Shown in pieces: positions 18,158 through 28,401 of a stretch of DNA of 64,000 nucleotides (positions are counted from its first letter, which is position 1; each line of letters begins with the position of its first letter). Source of the stretch: Thauera humireducens (GTDB lineage: Bacteria > Pseudomonadota > Gammaproteobacteria > Burkholderiales > Rhodocyclaceae); assembly GCF_001051995.2 (NCBI RefSeq), contig NZ_CP014646.1:682001-746000 (forward strand). Reading direction: 5' to 3'. The translations under genes and the position numbers were made by a program. The notes under the pieces are model-generated. The model was not told where the DNA came from, made no database searches, and saw only the letters and a program-made list of their open reading frames with translations.

Positions 18158-21010
18158 ATGATGAAGCAACTCGAACAGACATCGCATTTGTTCGGCGCGA
18201 ACGCGCCGTTCATTGAAGAGCAATACGAGAATTACCTCGCCGATCCGGCCTCGGTGTCGGAAGAATGGCGTGCCTATTTCGACCAGCTGCAGAACCAGGC
18301 GGGTGCCGCCGCGCGCGATGTCGCGCACGGTCCGGTCATCGCCGCCTTCGAGCAGATGGCCAAGCGCGGACCGGTCCGCACCGTCGTCTCCGGCGGCGGC
18401 GAGGACAAGCAGCAGGTTTCGGTGCTGCAGCTGATCAACGCCTATCGTTTCCTCGGTAACCGCTGGGCCAACCTCGACCCCCTGAAGCGCACCGAGCGTC
18501 CGCAGATCGCCGAGCTCGAGCCGTCCTACTACGGCTTCACCGAGGCCGATCTGTCGAAGAGCTTCAACGTCGGCTCCTTCCACGGCTTCTCGACCGAGCA
18601 TGCCAGCCTGCGCGAGATCCTCGAGGCGCTGCGCCAGACCTACTGCGGCTCGATCGGCGCCGAGTACATGTACATGACCGACATCGGTCAGAAGCGCTGG
18701 ATCCAGAGCCGCCTCGAGAGCGTGCGTGGCACGCCCAAGTTCTCGGCGGAGATGAAGAAGCGCATCCTCGAACGCACCACCGCGGCCGAGACCCTCGAGC
18801 GCTACCTGCACACCAAGTACGTCGGCCAGAAGCGCTTCTCGCTCGAAGGCGGCGAATCGGCCATCGTGGCGATGGACGAACTGATCCGCGTCGGCGGCAG
18901 CCTCGGCGTCAGTGAGACGGTGATCGGCATGGCCCACCGCGGCCGCCTCAACGTGCTGGTCAACACGCTCGGCAAGTCGCCGTCGATGCTCTTCTCCGAG
19001 TTCGAAGGCAAGGCCGCGGCCGACCTGAGCGCCGGCGACGTGAAGTACCACATGGGCTTCTCGAGCGACGTGATGACCCCGGGCGGTCCGATGCACCTGA
19101 CCCTCGCGTTCAACCCCTCGCACCTGGAGATCATCAACCCGGTAGTCGCCGGTTCGGTGTATGCGCGCCAGGTGCGTCGCAAGGATGCGAGCAAGACCCA
19201 GGTGTTGCCGGTGCTCATCCACGGCGATGCGGCGGTCGCCGGCCAGGGCGTCAACCAGGAAATGCTGAACTTCTCGCAGACCCGCGGCTACGGCACGGGC
19301 GGCGCGGTTCACATCGTCATCAACAACCAGATCGGCTTCACCACATCCGATCCGCGCGACTACCGCTCCTCGCTGTACTGCACCGACATCTTCAAGATGG
19401 TCGAGGCGCCGATCTTCCACGTGAATGGCGACGACCCCGAGGCGGTTGCCTTCGTCACGGCGCTGGCCGTCGAGTTCCGCCAGGAATTCAAGAAGGATGT
19501 CGTCATCGATATCGTCTGCTTCCGCAAGCTCGGCCACAACGAGCAGGACGAGCCGATGGTCACGCAGCCGCTGATGTACCGCAAGGTGCAGCAGCATCCG
19601 GGCACACGCAAGCTCTACGCCGACCGTCTGGTGGTGGAAGGCACCCTGAAGTCCGACGAGCCCGAGAAGATGATCGCGGACTACCGCGAGCACCTCGACC
19701 GCGGCGAACTGCTCTACAACCCGGTGCTGTCGGGCCACAACCGCCAGTACGCGGCTGACTGGACGCCGTACCTGAAGAAGTCCTACACCGACGAGTGCGA
19801 CACCACGGTGCCGGTGCAGGAGGTCAAGCGCCTCGCCGGACGCCTGACCGATATCCCCGCGACCTTCGCGCTTCATTCGCGCGTCAAGAAGATCATCGAG
19901 GATCGCGCTGCGATGGGCCGCGGCGAACTGCCGCTGGACTGGGGCATGGGCGAGAACCTCGCCTACGCCAGCCTGCTGGCGCAGGGCTACGCGGTGCGCA
20001 TCTCGGGTGAGGACGTGGGCCGTGGCACCTTCTTCCACCGTCACGCGGTGCTGCACGACCAGAAGCGTGAGCGCTGGGACGAGGGCAGCTACAAGCCGCT
20101 GGAACACATCCAGGATGGCCAGGCCGGCTTCCAACTCTTCGACTCCGTGCTGTCCGAGGAGGCCGTGCTGGCCTTCGAATACGGCTACTCGACCACCGAA
20201 CCCGACGAACTCGTGGTCTGGGAGGCGCAGTTCGGCGACTTCGTGAACGGTGCCCAGGTCGTGATCGACCAGTTCATCAGTTCCGGCGAGGCCAAGTGGG
20301 GCCGCCTGTCGGGTCTGGTCATGATGCTGCCGCACGGCTACGAGGGCCAGGGTCCTGAGCACTCTTCGGCTCGTCCGGAGCGCTTCATGAACATGGCGGC
20401 CGAGAACAACTGGCAGATCTGCGTGCCGACCACCCCGGCCCAGATCTTCCACCTGCTGCGCCGCCAGATGATCCGCAAGCTGCGCAAGCCGCTGATCATC
20501 ATCACGCCGAAGTCGCTGCTGCGTCACAAGGAGGCGATCTCGACCATCGACGAACTGGCGAACGGCCGCTTCCAGACCGTGATCCCGGAAGTCGAGAAGC
20601 TGGATCCGAAGAAGGTCAACCGCGTGGTCCTGTGCCAGGGCAAGATCTACTACGAACTGCTGGCTCACCGCCGCGAGAACAAGATCACCGACACCGCGCT
20701 GGTCCGCGTCGAGCAGCTCTATCCCTTCCCGGCGGACGACTTCGCCAAGGCGATCGAGCAGTTCCCGAACGCCAAGGAAGTGGTCTGGTGCCAGGAAGAG
20801 CCGCGCAACCAGGGTGCGTGGTACTGGCTCGCGTCGCGCCAGCACCTGGTCAACGTGCTCGGCACCAAGCGCAAGCTCCTGCTGGTCAGCCGTCCGGCAG
20901 CCGCGTCGCCGGCCGTGGGTTACTACGCCAAGCACAACCAGCAGCAGAAGGCCGTGATCGAACACGCTTTCGGTCCGATCCAGGAAACCACGCCGCAGTC
21001 CCCGAACTGA
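18158..21010 (+). CDS. sucA: 2-Oxoglutarate dehydrogenase E1 component
   Basis: 950 residues from ATG at 18158, which has AGGTGG eight bases upstream. GTG at 18146 and ATG at 18161 are alternatives. The N-terminal segment (EEQYENYLADPASVSEEWRAYF) is the E2-binding region of the family. The thiamine diphosphate site is seen as IHGDAAVAGQGVNQEMLN and IVINNQIGFTTS near residue 390, and the transketolase-like pyrimidine domain contains SGEDVGRGTFFHRHAV. It decarboxylates 2-oxoglutarate and passes the succinyl group to SucB lipoate. Confidence 0.96.
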   Translation: MMKQLEQTSHLFGANAPFIEEQYENYLADPASVSEEWRAYFDQLQNQAGAAARDVAHGPVIAAFEQMAKRGPVRTVVSGGGEDKQQVSVLQLINAYRFLGNRWANLDPLKRTERPQIAELEPSYYGFTEADLSKSFNVGSFHGFSTEHASLREILEALRQTYCGSIGAEYMYMTDIGQKRWIQSRLESVRGTPKFSAEMKKRILERTTAAETLERYLHTKYVGQKRFSLEGGESAIVAMDELIRVGGSLGVSETVIGMAHRGRLNVLVNTLGKSPSMLFSEFEGKAAADLSAGDVKYHMGFSSDVMTPGGPMHLTLAFNPSHLEIINPVVAGSVYARQVRRKDASKTQVLPVLIHGDAAVAGQGVNQEMLNFSQTRGYGTGGAVHIVINNQIGFTTSDPRDYRSSLYCTDIFKMVEAPIFHVNGDDPEAVAFVTALAVEFRQEFKKDVVIDIVCFRKLGHNEQDEPMVTQPLMYRKVQQHPGTRKLYADRLVVEGTLKSDEPEKMIADYREHLDRGELLYNPVLSGHNRQYAADWTPYLKKSYTDECDTTVPVQEVKRLAGRLTDIPATFALHSRVKKIIEDRAAMGRGELPLDWGMGENLAYASLLAQGYAVRISGEDVGRGTFFHRHAVLHDQKRERWDEGSYKPLEHIQDGQAGFQLFDSVLSEEAVLAFEYGYSTTEPDELVVWEAQFGDFVNGAQVVIDQFISSGEAKWGRLSGLVMMLPHGYEGQGPEHSSARPERFMNMAAENNWQICVPTTPAQIFHLLRRQMIRKLRKPLIIITPKSLLRHKEAISTIDELANGRFQTVIPEVEKLDPKKVNRVVLCQGKIYYELLAHRRENKITDTALVRVEQLYPFPADDFAKAIEQFPNAKEVVWCQEEPRNQGAWYWLASRQHLVNVLGTKRKLLLVSRPAAASPAVGYYAKHNQQQKAVIEHAFGPIQETTPQSPN

Positions 21011-21034
21011 CAGAACAACCAGGGAGAGAACTCC

Positions 21035-22213
21035 ATGCTGATCGAAGTCAAAGTACCGCAGCTGTCCGAATCCGTCTCCGAAGCCACGCTGGTCGCGTGG
21101 CACAAGAAGGAAGGCGACGCCGTCTCGCGCGACGAGAACCTTATCGACATCGAGACCGACAAGGTCGTGCTCGAGACGCCGGCGCCTGCCGACGGCGTGC
21201 TGGTCAAGATCATCAAGGCCAACGGTGACACCGTGACCTCGGGTGAGCTGATCGCGCAGATCGACACCGAAGCCAAGGCCGCGGGCGCCTCGGCACCGGT
21301 GGCCGCGCCGGTGCAGGCCGTGACCCCGCCGCCGGCCGCTTTGGCCGCTGGCGCCGCCAGCCCCGCCGCACGCAAGATCCTCGACGAGAAGGGCATTGCC
21401 GCCGCCGATGTCGCCGGCTCGGGCCGTGGCGGTCGTGTCACCAAGGAAGACGCCGTCGCTGCCCAGCCCAAGGCGGCCGCTGCCGCGCCGGCCGTGATCG
21501 CGGCCGTTGGCGATCGTGCCGAAGAGCGCGTGCCGATGACCCGTCTGCGCGCCCGCATCGCCGAGCGCCTGATCCAGTCGAAGAACGAGAACGCCATCCT
21601 GACCACGTTCAACGAAGTGAACATGGCGCCGGTGATGGCCCTGCGCAAGCAGTACGGCGACAAGTTCGAGAAGGCGCACGGTGTCCGCCTGGGCTTCATG
21701 GGCTTCTTCGTCAAGGCCGCCGTGGCCGCGCTGAAGAAGTTCCCGATCCTGAACGCCTCGGTCGACGGCAGCGACATCGTCTACCATGGCTACATCGACA
21801 TCGGCATCGCGGTCGGTTCGCCGCGTGGTCTGGTGGTGCCCATCCTGCGCAACGCCGAATCCATGTCGATCGCCGAGATCGAGCTCAAGATCGCCGAGTT
21901 CGGCCAGAAGGCCAAGGATGGCAAGCTGTCGCTGGAAGACCTGTCGGGTGGCACCTTCTCGATCTCCAACGGTGGCGTGTTCGGCTCGATGATGTCGACC
22001 CCGATCATCAACCCGCCGCAGTCGGCCATCCTGGGTATCCACGCCACCAAGGATCGCCCGGTGGTCGAGAACGGCCAGATCGTCATCCGCCCGATCAACT
22101 ACCTGGCGATGTCCTACGACCACCGCATCATCGATGGTCGCGAGGCCGTGCTGGGTCTGGTGACGATGAAGGAAGCGCTGGAAGATCCGGCCCGCCTGAT
22201 CCTCGACGTCTAA
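21035..22213 (+). CDS. sucB: Dihydrolipoamide succinyltransferase, E2 component
   Basis: 392 residues. One lipoyl domain at 1-78 has the lipoyl lysine in [14 protein letters not shown] (Lys near 43). An Ala/Pro-rich linker, a peripheral-subunit-binding domain ([14 protein letters not shown], about 106-142) and the catalytic domain (about 160-392) follow. The active-site [12 protein letters not shown] is near residue 365. It transfers the succinyl group to CoA and forms the core of the complex. GGGAGAGAA precedes the ATG, 24 nt after sucA. Confidence 0.96.
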   Translation: MLIEVKVPQLSESVSEATLVAWHKKEGDAVSRDENLIDIETDKVVLETPAPADGVLVKIIKANGDTVTSGELIAQIDTEAKAAGASAPVAAPVQAVTPPPAALAAGAASPAARKILDEKGIAAADVAGSGRGGRVTKEDAVAAQPKAAAAAPAVIAAVGDRAEERVPMTRLRARIAERLIQSKNENAILTTFNEVNMAPVMALRKQYGDKFEKAHGVRLGFMGFFVKAAVAALKKFPILNASVDGSDIVYHGYIDIGIAVGSPRGLVVPILRNAESMSIAEIELKIAEFGQKAKDGKLSLEDLSGGTFSISNGGVFGSMMSTPIINPPQSAILGIHATKDRPVVENGQIVIRPINYLAMSYDHRIIDGREAVLGLVTMKEALEDPARLILDV

Positions 22214-22260
22214 ACGATCCGTGCCGGGGCGCGTTCCGTTGCAAGGCTGCGGCCTGCGCG

Positions 22261-22280
22261 ACGGGGCTGCGCCCCGTTTT
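22261..22280 (+). terminator. Hairpin with U-run between sucB and lpdA
   Basis: ACGGGGC (22261-22267) and GCCCCGT (22271-22277) pair across a TGC loop, followed by TTTT. It looks like an intrinsic terminator placed inside the operon and would lower lpdA expression relative to sucAB. Confidence 0.65.
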
Positions 22281-22297
22281 CCTGTTGGGAGAGATGA

Positions 22298-23722
22298 ATG
22301 TCCAAAGAATTCGACGTCCTCGTCATCGGCGGCGGTCCCGGCGGCTATGTCGCGGCCATCCGCGCTGCGCAGCTCGGCTTCAAGACCGCCTGCTGCGAAT
22401 CCAATCCCTATGCCGACCCCAAGGGTGAGCCGCGCCTCGGCGGCACCTGCCTGAACGTCGGCTGCATCCCGTCCAAGGCGCTGCTGCACACCTCGCACCT
22501 GTTCGAGGAAGCTGGCCACAGCTTCGAGAGCCAGGGCATCAGCGTGGGCACGCCGAAGATCGACGTCACGAAGATGGTCGCGCGCAAGAGCAGCATCGTC
22601 GACCAGCTCACCGGCGGCATCAAGGGCCTGTTCAAGAAGAACAAGGTCACGCTGCTGAATGGCCACGGTTCCTTCGCGGGCAAGGGCGATGCCGGCTGGC
22701 ACGTCAAGGTCGGTGACGAGCTCGTCGTCGCCAAGCAGGTCATCGTGGCCACCGGTTCGTCGCCGCGCCACCTGCCGGGCATCCCCGTCGACAACAAGAT
22801 CGTGTGCGACAACGTCGGCGCGCTGGACATCGACGCGGTGCCGAAGAAGCTCGCCGTGATCGGCGCCGGCGTCATCGGCCTGGAGATGGGCTCCGTGTGG
22901 CGCCGCGTGGGTGCGGAGGTGACCGTGCTCGAAGCGATGCCCGACTTCCTCGCCGCTGCAGACCAGGACGTGGCGAAGGAAGCGCTGAAGGTCTTCACGA
23001 AGCAGGGCCTGGCGATCAAGCTCGGCGTGCAGATCGGCGAGGTCAAGATCGGCAAGAAGGGCGTGACGATCGCCTACAAGGACAAGGACGGCGCGGACCA
23101 GAAGCTGGAAGCCGACCGCCTGATCGTGTCCGTCGGCCGCGTGCCCAACACCCAGGGTCTGAACCCTGAAGCGGTCGGCCTCAAGATCACCGAACGCGGC
23201 ATGATCGAGGTCGATGACCACTGCCGCACCAACCTGCCCGGCGTGTGGGCGGTGGGCGACGTGGTGCGCGGCCCGATGCTGGCGCACAAGGCGATGGAAG
23301 AGGGCGTGATGGTCGCCGAGCTGATGGCGGGCCAGGCCGGCCACTGCAACTTCGACACCATCCCCTGGGTCATCTACACCAGCCCCGAGATCGCCTGGGT
23401 CGGCAAGACCGAGCAGCAGCTCAAGGCCGCCGGCGTGGCCTACAAGGTCGGCAAGATCCCCTTCCTGGCCAACGGCCGCGCGCTGGGCATGGGCGACCCG
23501 ACCGGCTTCGTGAAGATGCTGGCCGACGCCAACACCGACCGCATTCTCGGCGTGCACATCATCGGCGCCAATGCTTCGGAGCTGATTTCCGAAGCGGTGG
23601 TGGCGATGGAGTTTGCCGGTTGCTCCGAAGACCTGGCGCGCATCTGCCATGCCCACCCGACCCTGTCGGAAGTGGTGCACGAAGCTGCGCTGGCCTGCGA
23701 CAAGCGTCCGCTGCACTTCTGA
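22298..23722 (+). CDS. lpdA: Dihydrolipoamide dehydrogenase, E3 component
   Basis: 474 residues. FAD-binding [17 protein letters not shown] is at residues 12-28. The redox-active disulfide is in [16 protein letters not shown] near 48-63. The NAD-binding [17 protein letters not shown] is near 190. The C-terminal interface ends with [16 protein letters not shown], containing the catalytic His-Glu pair. It reoxidises the SucB lipoamide and reduces NAD; it may also serve other lipoyl complexes. GGGAGAG lies just upstream of the ATG. Confidence 0.96.
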   Translation: MSKEFDVLVIGGGPGGYVAAIRAAQLGFKTACCESNPYADPKGEPRLGGTCLNVGCIPSKALLHTSHLFEEAGHSFESQGISVGTPKIDVTKMVARKSSIVDQLTGGIKGLFKKNKVTLLNGHGSFAGKGDAGWHVKVGDELVVAKQVIVATGSSPRHLPGIPVDNKIVCDNVGALDIDAVPKKLAVIGAGVIGLEMGSVWRRVGAEVTVLEAMPDFLAAADQDVAKEALKVFTKQGLAIKLGVQIGEVKIGKKGVTIAYKDKDGADQKLEADRLIVSVGRVPNTQGLNPEAVGLKITERGMIEVDDHCRTNLPGVWAVGDVVRGPMLAHKAMEEGVMVAELMAGQAGHCNFDTIPWVIYTSPEIAWVGKTEQQLKAAGVAYKVGKIPFLANGRALGMGDPTGFVKMLADANTDRILGVHIIGANASELISEAVVAMEFAGCSEDLARICHAHPTLSEVVHEAALACDKRPLHF

Positions 23723-23738
23723 ACGGCGCCTGACCCGC

Positions 23739-23786
23739 ACGGGGTGAGGGAGGAGGGGGCAACCCCTCTCGACTCACCCCGTTTTT
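23739..23786 (+). terminator. Terminator after lpdA
   Basis: ACGGGGTGAG (23739-23748) pairs with CTCACCCCGT (23773-23782), with further pairing inside the loop, followed by TTTTT. It ends the 2-oxoglutarate dehydrogenase operon. Confidence 0.85.
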
Positions 23787-23825
23787 CCGTCAACCCTTCT
23801 GTTTCTCGACGAGTCGTTTCGCACC

Positions 23826-24938
23826 ATGCCCCATCGCATCCTCAACGTGGCCGAGCACGGCATGCTTGATGCCTACGAGGCCGAGCTCAAGGCCCGCGGC
23901 TTCACCGCCGATCCGGCGCAGCGCGCAGCGGCCAGCCGCCTGCAACGCCTCTACACCGAACTCATCGGCTTCAAGGCCGCGCGTCGCAGCAAGTTGCGCA
24001 AGATGTTCGCGCGTCCCGCCATGCCGCGCAGCGTCTACTTCTGGGGCGGCGTCGGGCGTGGCAAGAGCTTCCTGATGGACTGCTTCTTCAACTCGGTGCC
24101 CTACAAGCGCAAGCGCCGGGTGCATTTCCACGCCTTCATGCAGGAAGTGCAGAACGACCTCAAGAACCACAACCACGAACCCGATCCGCTGCAGAAGGTG
24201 GCCGACCGCATCGCGGCGGAGACTCGCCTGCTCTGTTTCGACGAGTTCCACGTCTCGGACATCGCCGACGCGATGATCCTCGGTCGCCTGCTCGAGGCGC
24301 TGTTCGCGCGCGGCGTGATCTTCGTCATGACCACGAACTACCCGCCGGATGGGCTCTACCCGAACGGCCTGATGCGGGTGAATTTCCTGCCGACGATCGA
24401 GTTCATCAAGAAGAGCTTCGACGTCATCGAGGTCGACGACGGCACCGACTACCGCCTGCGCACGCTGGAAGCGTTGGAGATCTACCTGGTGCCACACGAC
24501 GCCGCGGCCGAGCGCAAGCTCGAGGATGACTTCGTCCGCCTCGCGGGCGGGGCCGGAGACACTGGCGAGATCGAGGTCCTGGAGCGCAGGCTGCCGGTGA
24601 TCCGCAAGGCTGCAGGCGTGATCTGGTTCGACTTCGAGACGCTGTGTCGCGGCGCACGTTCGCAGAACGACTACCTCGAGATCGCACGCGAGCACCACAC
24701 GCTGGTGCTGTCGAACGTACCGAAGATGCTGCCCGGCAACGCCGCCGAGGCGCGGCGCTTCACCTGGCTGATCGACGTGCTCTACGACCACCGCGTCAAG
24801 CTCATCGTCAGCGCCGAGGTGCCGGCTTACGAGTTGTATACCGAGGGGCAGAACGCCCACGAGTTCGTGCGCACCGTCAGCCGGCTGATCGAGATGCGTA
24901 CGCGCGACTACCTGGCCGAGGCGCACCGGGTGGAGTGA
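23826..24938 (+). CDS. zapE: ZapE (AFG1-like) cell-division ATPase
   Basis: 370 residues of the AFG1/ZapE P-loop family. Walker A is GGVGRGKSF near residue 75, Walker B is LLCFDEFHVSDIADA near 137, and MTTNYPPDGLYPNGL near 170 is a strongly conserved family segment. In E. coli ZapE modulates Z-ring stability during stress; the mitochondrial relative assists respiratory complex turnover. Its place straight after respiratory-chain genes is common in betaproteobacteria. No strong Shine-Dalgarno sequence is seen. It converges on gspK with seven bases between the stops. Confidence 0.9.
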   Translation: MPHRILNVAEHGMLDAYEAELKARGFTADPAQRAAASRLQRLYTELIGFKAARRSKLRKMFARPAMPRSVYFWGGVGRGKSFLMDCFFNSVPYKRKRRVHFHAFMQEVQNDLKNHNHEPDPLQKVADRIAAETRLLCFDEFHVSDIADAMILGRLLEALFARGVIFVMTTNYPPDGLYPNGLMRVNFLPTIEFIKKSFDVIEVDDGTDYRLRTLEALEIYLVPHDAAAERKLEDDFVRLAGGAGDTGEIEVLERRLPVIRKAAGVIWFDFETLCRGARSQNDYLEIAREHHTLVLSNVPKMLPGNAAEARRFTWLIDVLYDHRVKLIVSAEVPAYELYTEGQNAHEFVRTVSRLIEMRTRDYLAEAHRVE

Positions 24939-24945
24939 TCGACGC

Positions 24946-25692
24946 TCAATGCTGGCGCAGTGCGAGGACGCGGACGCTGTCGCTTTCGCGTACGAGCAGC
25001 GCCTGCAAGGTGACCGTCGCCACGCGATACTGCACGACCGCCTCGGCAAGGAAGGTGTCGCTGGTGACTCCAACCTGTTCGGGGTGCGGGAGTTCGACGC
25101 CTTCGGGCAAGCGCTCCGCCAGGGCCCTCAGTGTCGGGGCCGGTTCAGTCCTCAGCTGCTCGGCGATCGCCCGTGCCTGTGCGGGCGTCGCGCCGGGGAG
25201 GATTGCCGGCAGGATGATCGCCGGGGCGGTGTTGATGTTCACCGGCACGCGTAGCGGGGTCGGGACGGGCACTGACGGATACCGTGCGGCCTGAGTGCCG
25301 CCGCCGCCATCGCCACCCGCAGCCTGTCCGATCATGCCGTTCAGCGCTGCGTCAGCCGATGCGTCGGTGATCATCAGCTGGATGCGGCCGTCGGCGTGCA
25401 GCGCGGGCTGCTGCACCTGTGCCCAGGGCTCGCCGAGCCAGTCGATGCGGCTGTTCCGGGTGTCGGCTTCGAGCATCTGGCGGGCGAGGTCGAGCGCACT
25501 CAGTGCCAATTGGCGCGCCTGGACGAAGTCGTCGCGATCCGACGCGAGTTCGATGCGTGTGTCGAGCCGCGCCAGCATCGTGGCTGCAAGCGCCGAAACG
25601 ACAGCGACCGCGAGTAGCGCGACGATGATCGCCGCGCCTCGCGGTCGTTCGAGGCGCCACCCCTTACGGGGTGGCCTGCGCAGGGGCGGCAT
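24946..25692 (-). CDS. gspK: Type II secretion minor pseudopilin GspK
   Basis: 248 residues from the ATG complementing 25690-25692, which overlaps the phosphatase stop as ATGA; the frame open further upstream is a shadow of that gene. The N-terminal prepilin segment RGAAIIVALLAVAVVSALAA has the GspK-type cleavage context. A large globular domain (about 50-248) includes VPVNINTAP, typical of the family. GspK caps the pseudopilus with GspI and GspJ. It sits after the phosphatase, not between gspJ and gspL as is usual, and is the last gene of the operon. Confidence 0.88.
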   Translation of the reverse strand: MPPLRRPPRKGWRLERPRGAAIIVALLAVAVVSALAATMLARLDTRIELASDRDDFVQARQLALSALDLARQMLEADTRNSRIDWLGEPWAQVQQPALHADGRIQLMITDASADAALNGMIGQAAGGDGGGGTQAARYPSVPVPTPLRVPVNINTAPAIILPAILPGATPAQARAIAEQLRTEPAPTLRALAERLPEGVELPHPEQVGVTSDTFLAEAVVQYRVATVTLQALLVRESDSVRVLALRQH

Positions 25693-27713
25693 CAGGTACC
25701 GATGATGCCGCCGTCCTTCTTGGTCACGACGACGGTCGCCGAGCGCGGACGGCCACCGCTCGCTTCCGGCCACTGGCTGAAGGCCAGCGGATTCTGCGAG
25801 ATGAACTGATCCATCGACATGCCCGCCGTCGGCGTCGGGGAGTTCGGGTGGCCGCTGGCTTCGCCGGGGTGCTGGACGTTGATGAACATCGTCTTGCCGT
25901 CCGGGGTGAAGGTCAGGCCGGTGATCTCGCAACCCGACGGGCCCACCAGGAAGCGCTTGATCTCACCCGAGACCGGGTCGGCACACAGCATCTGGTTGTT
26001 GCCCTGGCCGGCGTAGACGCCGGTGTTGCTGTAGTTGCCGTCGGTCTGGATCCACAGGCGGCCGTCAGCGTCGAAACCAATGCCGTCCGGGCTGTTGAAG
26101 GTGTTGTCGGCGGTGATGGCAGCCGAGCCCGAACGCAGGTCGCTGCGGTCCGGATAGGCGATCGGGTTGCCGGCGACAACGAACAGGTCCCATTCGAAGC
26201 TGGTCGCGGCGGCATCGCTGCCCGCCTCGCGCCAACGGATGATCTGGCCGTAGCGGTTCTGCGCACGCGGGTTGGCATCGTCGGTGACGGTACGGCTGCT
26301 GTTGTTGGTCAGCGTGCAGTAGACCTCGTTGGTGCCAGGATGGACCGTAATCCACTCCGGACGGTCCATCTTGGTCGCACCGACCGCATCCGCAGCCAGA
26401 CGGGTCTTGATCAGCACTTCGGCTTGATCGGCGAAGCGGCCGTCGGCAGCCAGCACCGGGTTCGCCTGCTTGTCGAGCAGGATCCACTGACCATCGCCCA
26501 TGAAGTCACCGCTGGCCGCGCCATCGCTGAACTTCGCGACGTAGAGCTTGCCGTTGTCGAGCAGGCGGCGGTTCGCTGCGTCCTTGCCCGGCACGAAGCG
26601 GCCATCCGATACGAACTTGTAGATGTAGTCGTTGACCTGATCATCACCCATGTACACCACGACGCGGCGGTCAGCGGTGAAGGCGTAGGCACAGTTTTCG
26701 TGCTTGAATCGGCCGAGTGCGGTGCGCTTGACCGGCATCGAGGACGGATCGAACGGGTCGATTTCGACGATCCAGCCGAAACGGTTCGACTCGTTCGGTT
26801 CCTTGACGTAGTCGAAGCGTTCGTCGAACTCTTCCCAGCGATATCCGGTGCCGCGGGCGCTGATGCCGTAGCGGCGCATCACGTCGTCGCGGCTGTCAGC
26901 GGCGCTGGTGGTGCCGAAGTAGCCGTTGAAGTTCTCTTCACAGGTGAGGTAGGTGCCCCAGGGCGTGAAGCCGTTGGCACAGTTGTTCAGCGTGCCGAGC
27001 ACGCGCTTGCCGCTGGGGTCGGCCTTGGTGCGCATGAGGCTGTGACCGGCCGCCGGCCCGCTGATCTGCATCGGCGTGTTGCCGGTGATGCGGCGGTTGT
27101 ACTTCGAGTTGCGGACGATGTCCCACTTGCCCTTGTGCTGGCGCACGTGCAGCACCGAGGCGCCGTGGGCGTTTTGTGCCTTGAGGACCTTGTCGGCGGT
27201 CCACGGGGTCATGAACTCGGCACCGAACAGGTACTCGTAGTTGGTGTACTCGTGGTTCATGACCAGCAGGCCTTCCTTGGCCGACTTGCCGTTCAGCGGG
27301 AAGAAGTGCATGCCGTCGTGGTTGTCACCGATCTGGCGGCCCTGATCAGCGCCGGTGTTGGTGCCGTCCGGGCGCCAGGCCGGCGAGTCGGCGAACAGCG
27401 GGTCACCCCAGCGCGCGAAGATCTGCGCCTGATAGCCCTCGGGGACGACGATGGTATCGGCGCTCGAGGTGCCAATCGGGGTGAAGCCGATGCGCGGACC
27501 TTTTTTCGGACCGTGACCGCGGCCATGATCCATGTGCTGGTGGGCATGCTTGCCAGCCTGGGCAAAAAGCGGTGCGGCCAGGAAGGCGGCGGCACCAAGG
27601 CCCAAGCCGGATTTGAGGAAGCCGCGGCGCGACACGGTGCGGTCGACGATCTGCTGGAAATGTTCGTTGTCGGACAGGTTGCTCGGCAGGTCGTCCTGGT
27701 CGAAATGGCTCAT
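25692..27713 (-). CDS. phoX: PhoX-family (DUF839) alkaline phosphatase, Tat substrate
   Basis: 673 residues. The twin-arginine signal SRRGFLKSGLGLGAAAFLA is at about 28-46, cleaved near LFAQA, so the protein leaves the cytoplasm folded. The DUF839/PhoX body follows, with typical segments MNHEYTNYEYLFG, WGTYLTCEENFNGYFG, YKFVSDGRF and DGIGFDADGRLWIQTDG. PhoX enzymes release phosphate from organic esters and use Ca and Fe cofactors. It is embedded in the type II secretion operon between gspM and gspK, its stop overlapping the gspK start. The position makes it the prime candidate substrate of this secretion system (inference). Confidence 0.85.
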   Translation of the reverse strand: MSHFDQDDLPSNLSDNEHFQQIVDRTVSRRGFLKSGLGLGAAAFLAAPLFAQAGKHAHQHMDHGRGHGPKKGPRIGFTPIGTSSADTIVVPEGYQAQIFARWGDPLFADSPAWRPDGTNTGADQGRQIGDNHDGMHFFPLNGKSAKEGLLVMNHEYTNYEYLFGAEFMTPWTADKVLKAQNAHGASVLHVRQHKGKWDIVRNSKYNRRITGNTPMQISGPAAGHSLMRTKADPSGKRVLGTLNNCANGFTPWGTYLTCEENFNGYFGTTSAADSRDDVMRRYGISARGTGYRWEEFDERFDYVKEPNESNRFGWIVEIDPFDPSSMPVKRTALGRFKHENCAYAFTADRRVVVYMGDDQVNDYIYKFVSDGRFVPGKDAANRRLLDNGKLYVAKFSDGAASGDFMGDGQWILLDKQANPVLAADGRFADQAEVLIKTRLAADAVGATKMDRPEWITVHPGTNEVYCTLTNNSSRTVTDDANPRAQNRYGQIIRWREAGSDAAATSFEWDLFVVAGNPIAYPDRSDLRSGSAAITADNTFNSPDGIGFDADGRLWIQTDGNYSNTGVYAGQGNNQMLCADPVSGEIKRFLVGPSGCEITGLTFTPDGKTMFINVQHPGEASGHPNSPTPTAGMSMDQFISQNPLAFSQWPEASGGRPRSATVVVTKKDGGIIGT

Positions 27714-27861
27714 CTACATGCTCCGTTGAGGGGGATGGCAGGGAGCGTGTATTCTCATAAGGCCAGATTGCGCATGAATGAAAGCGGTATTGCGTCAATA
27801 TTTACCGAAATCAGATTTGGCGCAGCTGCCATAAATCGGCAAAACCGCGGTGGATGTGGCG
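27714..27861 (-). promoter_or_regulatory. Intergenic region upstream of phoX
   Basis: At 148 nt this is the only sizeable gap in the secretion operon. Read on the minus strand it holds an imperfect hairpin (GATTT-AT-GGC with GCC-AAATC) and a TTGACG. A single CTTTCAT, 6/7 to a Pho half-site, is also present, but no convincing tandem Pho box. A local promoter for phoX-gspK is plausible, not proven. Confidence 0.35.
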
Positions 27862-28401
27862 TCAGCTGCCCCTGAGCCGGAGTCGTCCGCGCACCGTATC
27901 CGGCCCGTCGTGCGTCCGCAGGGCGAGGTCGAGGGGCTCGACGCCATGGATCGCCTGCGCTTCGGCCAGCCATTCGAGTGCAGCCTGGGCTTCTCCAAGA
28001 CCTTCGAAGCGGACCTGCTCAGGGTGTTCGCCGTCCGCCTCCCTCTCGAGCGCCAGATTCAGTCCCCGCGCGGCAGCGAGTGCGGAGAGGGCCGCGATTG
28101 CAGCGGATTCGGTGTCGGCAGCCTCGGCCGGAGCGGGGCGGGATATCAGCCGGGTGATCTCGGTCGCTGCGTTTGCAACGACGTGCTGGCGTGCCTGTGC
28201 GCGGGGCAGGGCGTCGCGGAGACGTGCATGCTCGCGCGCCAGCGCTTCGCCGAGGCTGATCAGCCCGAGTGCCGCCAGCGCTGCAAGTGCCTGTATGACG
28301 AGACGCCGTTCGCGCGGCGAGAAGTCCAGCCAGCGGACCTGCAAGCGGTCAATGGCCGGGCGAAGGGGAGACAGGAATTGACGTGCGAGCTTCATGCTCA
28401 T
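27862..28401 (-). CDS. gspM: Type II secretion protein GspM
   Basis: 179 residues: a short cytoplasmic start, one membrane helix (about 34-52, LVIQALAALAALGLISLGEAL), then a periplasmic ferredoxin-like domain. The SPRERRLV segment before the helix is the family hallmark. GspM partners GspL in the inner-membrane platform. The ATG overlaps the gspL stop (ATGA at 28398-28401). Length is normal for the family. Confidence 0.88.
   Translation of the reverse strand: MSMKLARQFLSPLRPAIDRLQVRWLDFSPRERRLVIQALAALAALGLISLGEALAREHARLRDALPRAQARQHVVANAATEITRLISRPAPAEAADTESAAIAALSALAAARGLNLALEREADGEHPEQVRFEGLGEAQAALEWLAEAQAIHGVEPLDLALRTHDGPDTVRGRLRLRGS

Noticed and set aside
17945..23740. A minus-strand open frame of 1931 codons across the 2-oxoglutarate dehydrogenase genes
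   Set aside because: It mirrors sucA, sucB and lpdA, has low-complexity His/Arg/Val-rich content and no domain; it is an effect of high GC codon bias.
27714..27861. A second Pho box upstream of phoX
   Set aside because: Only one half-site (CTTTCAT) is good; the neighbouring units at 11-base spacing match poorly.
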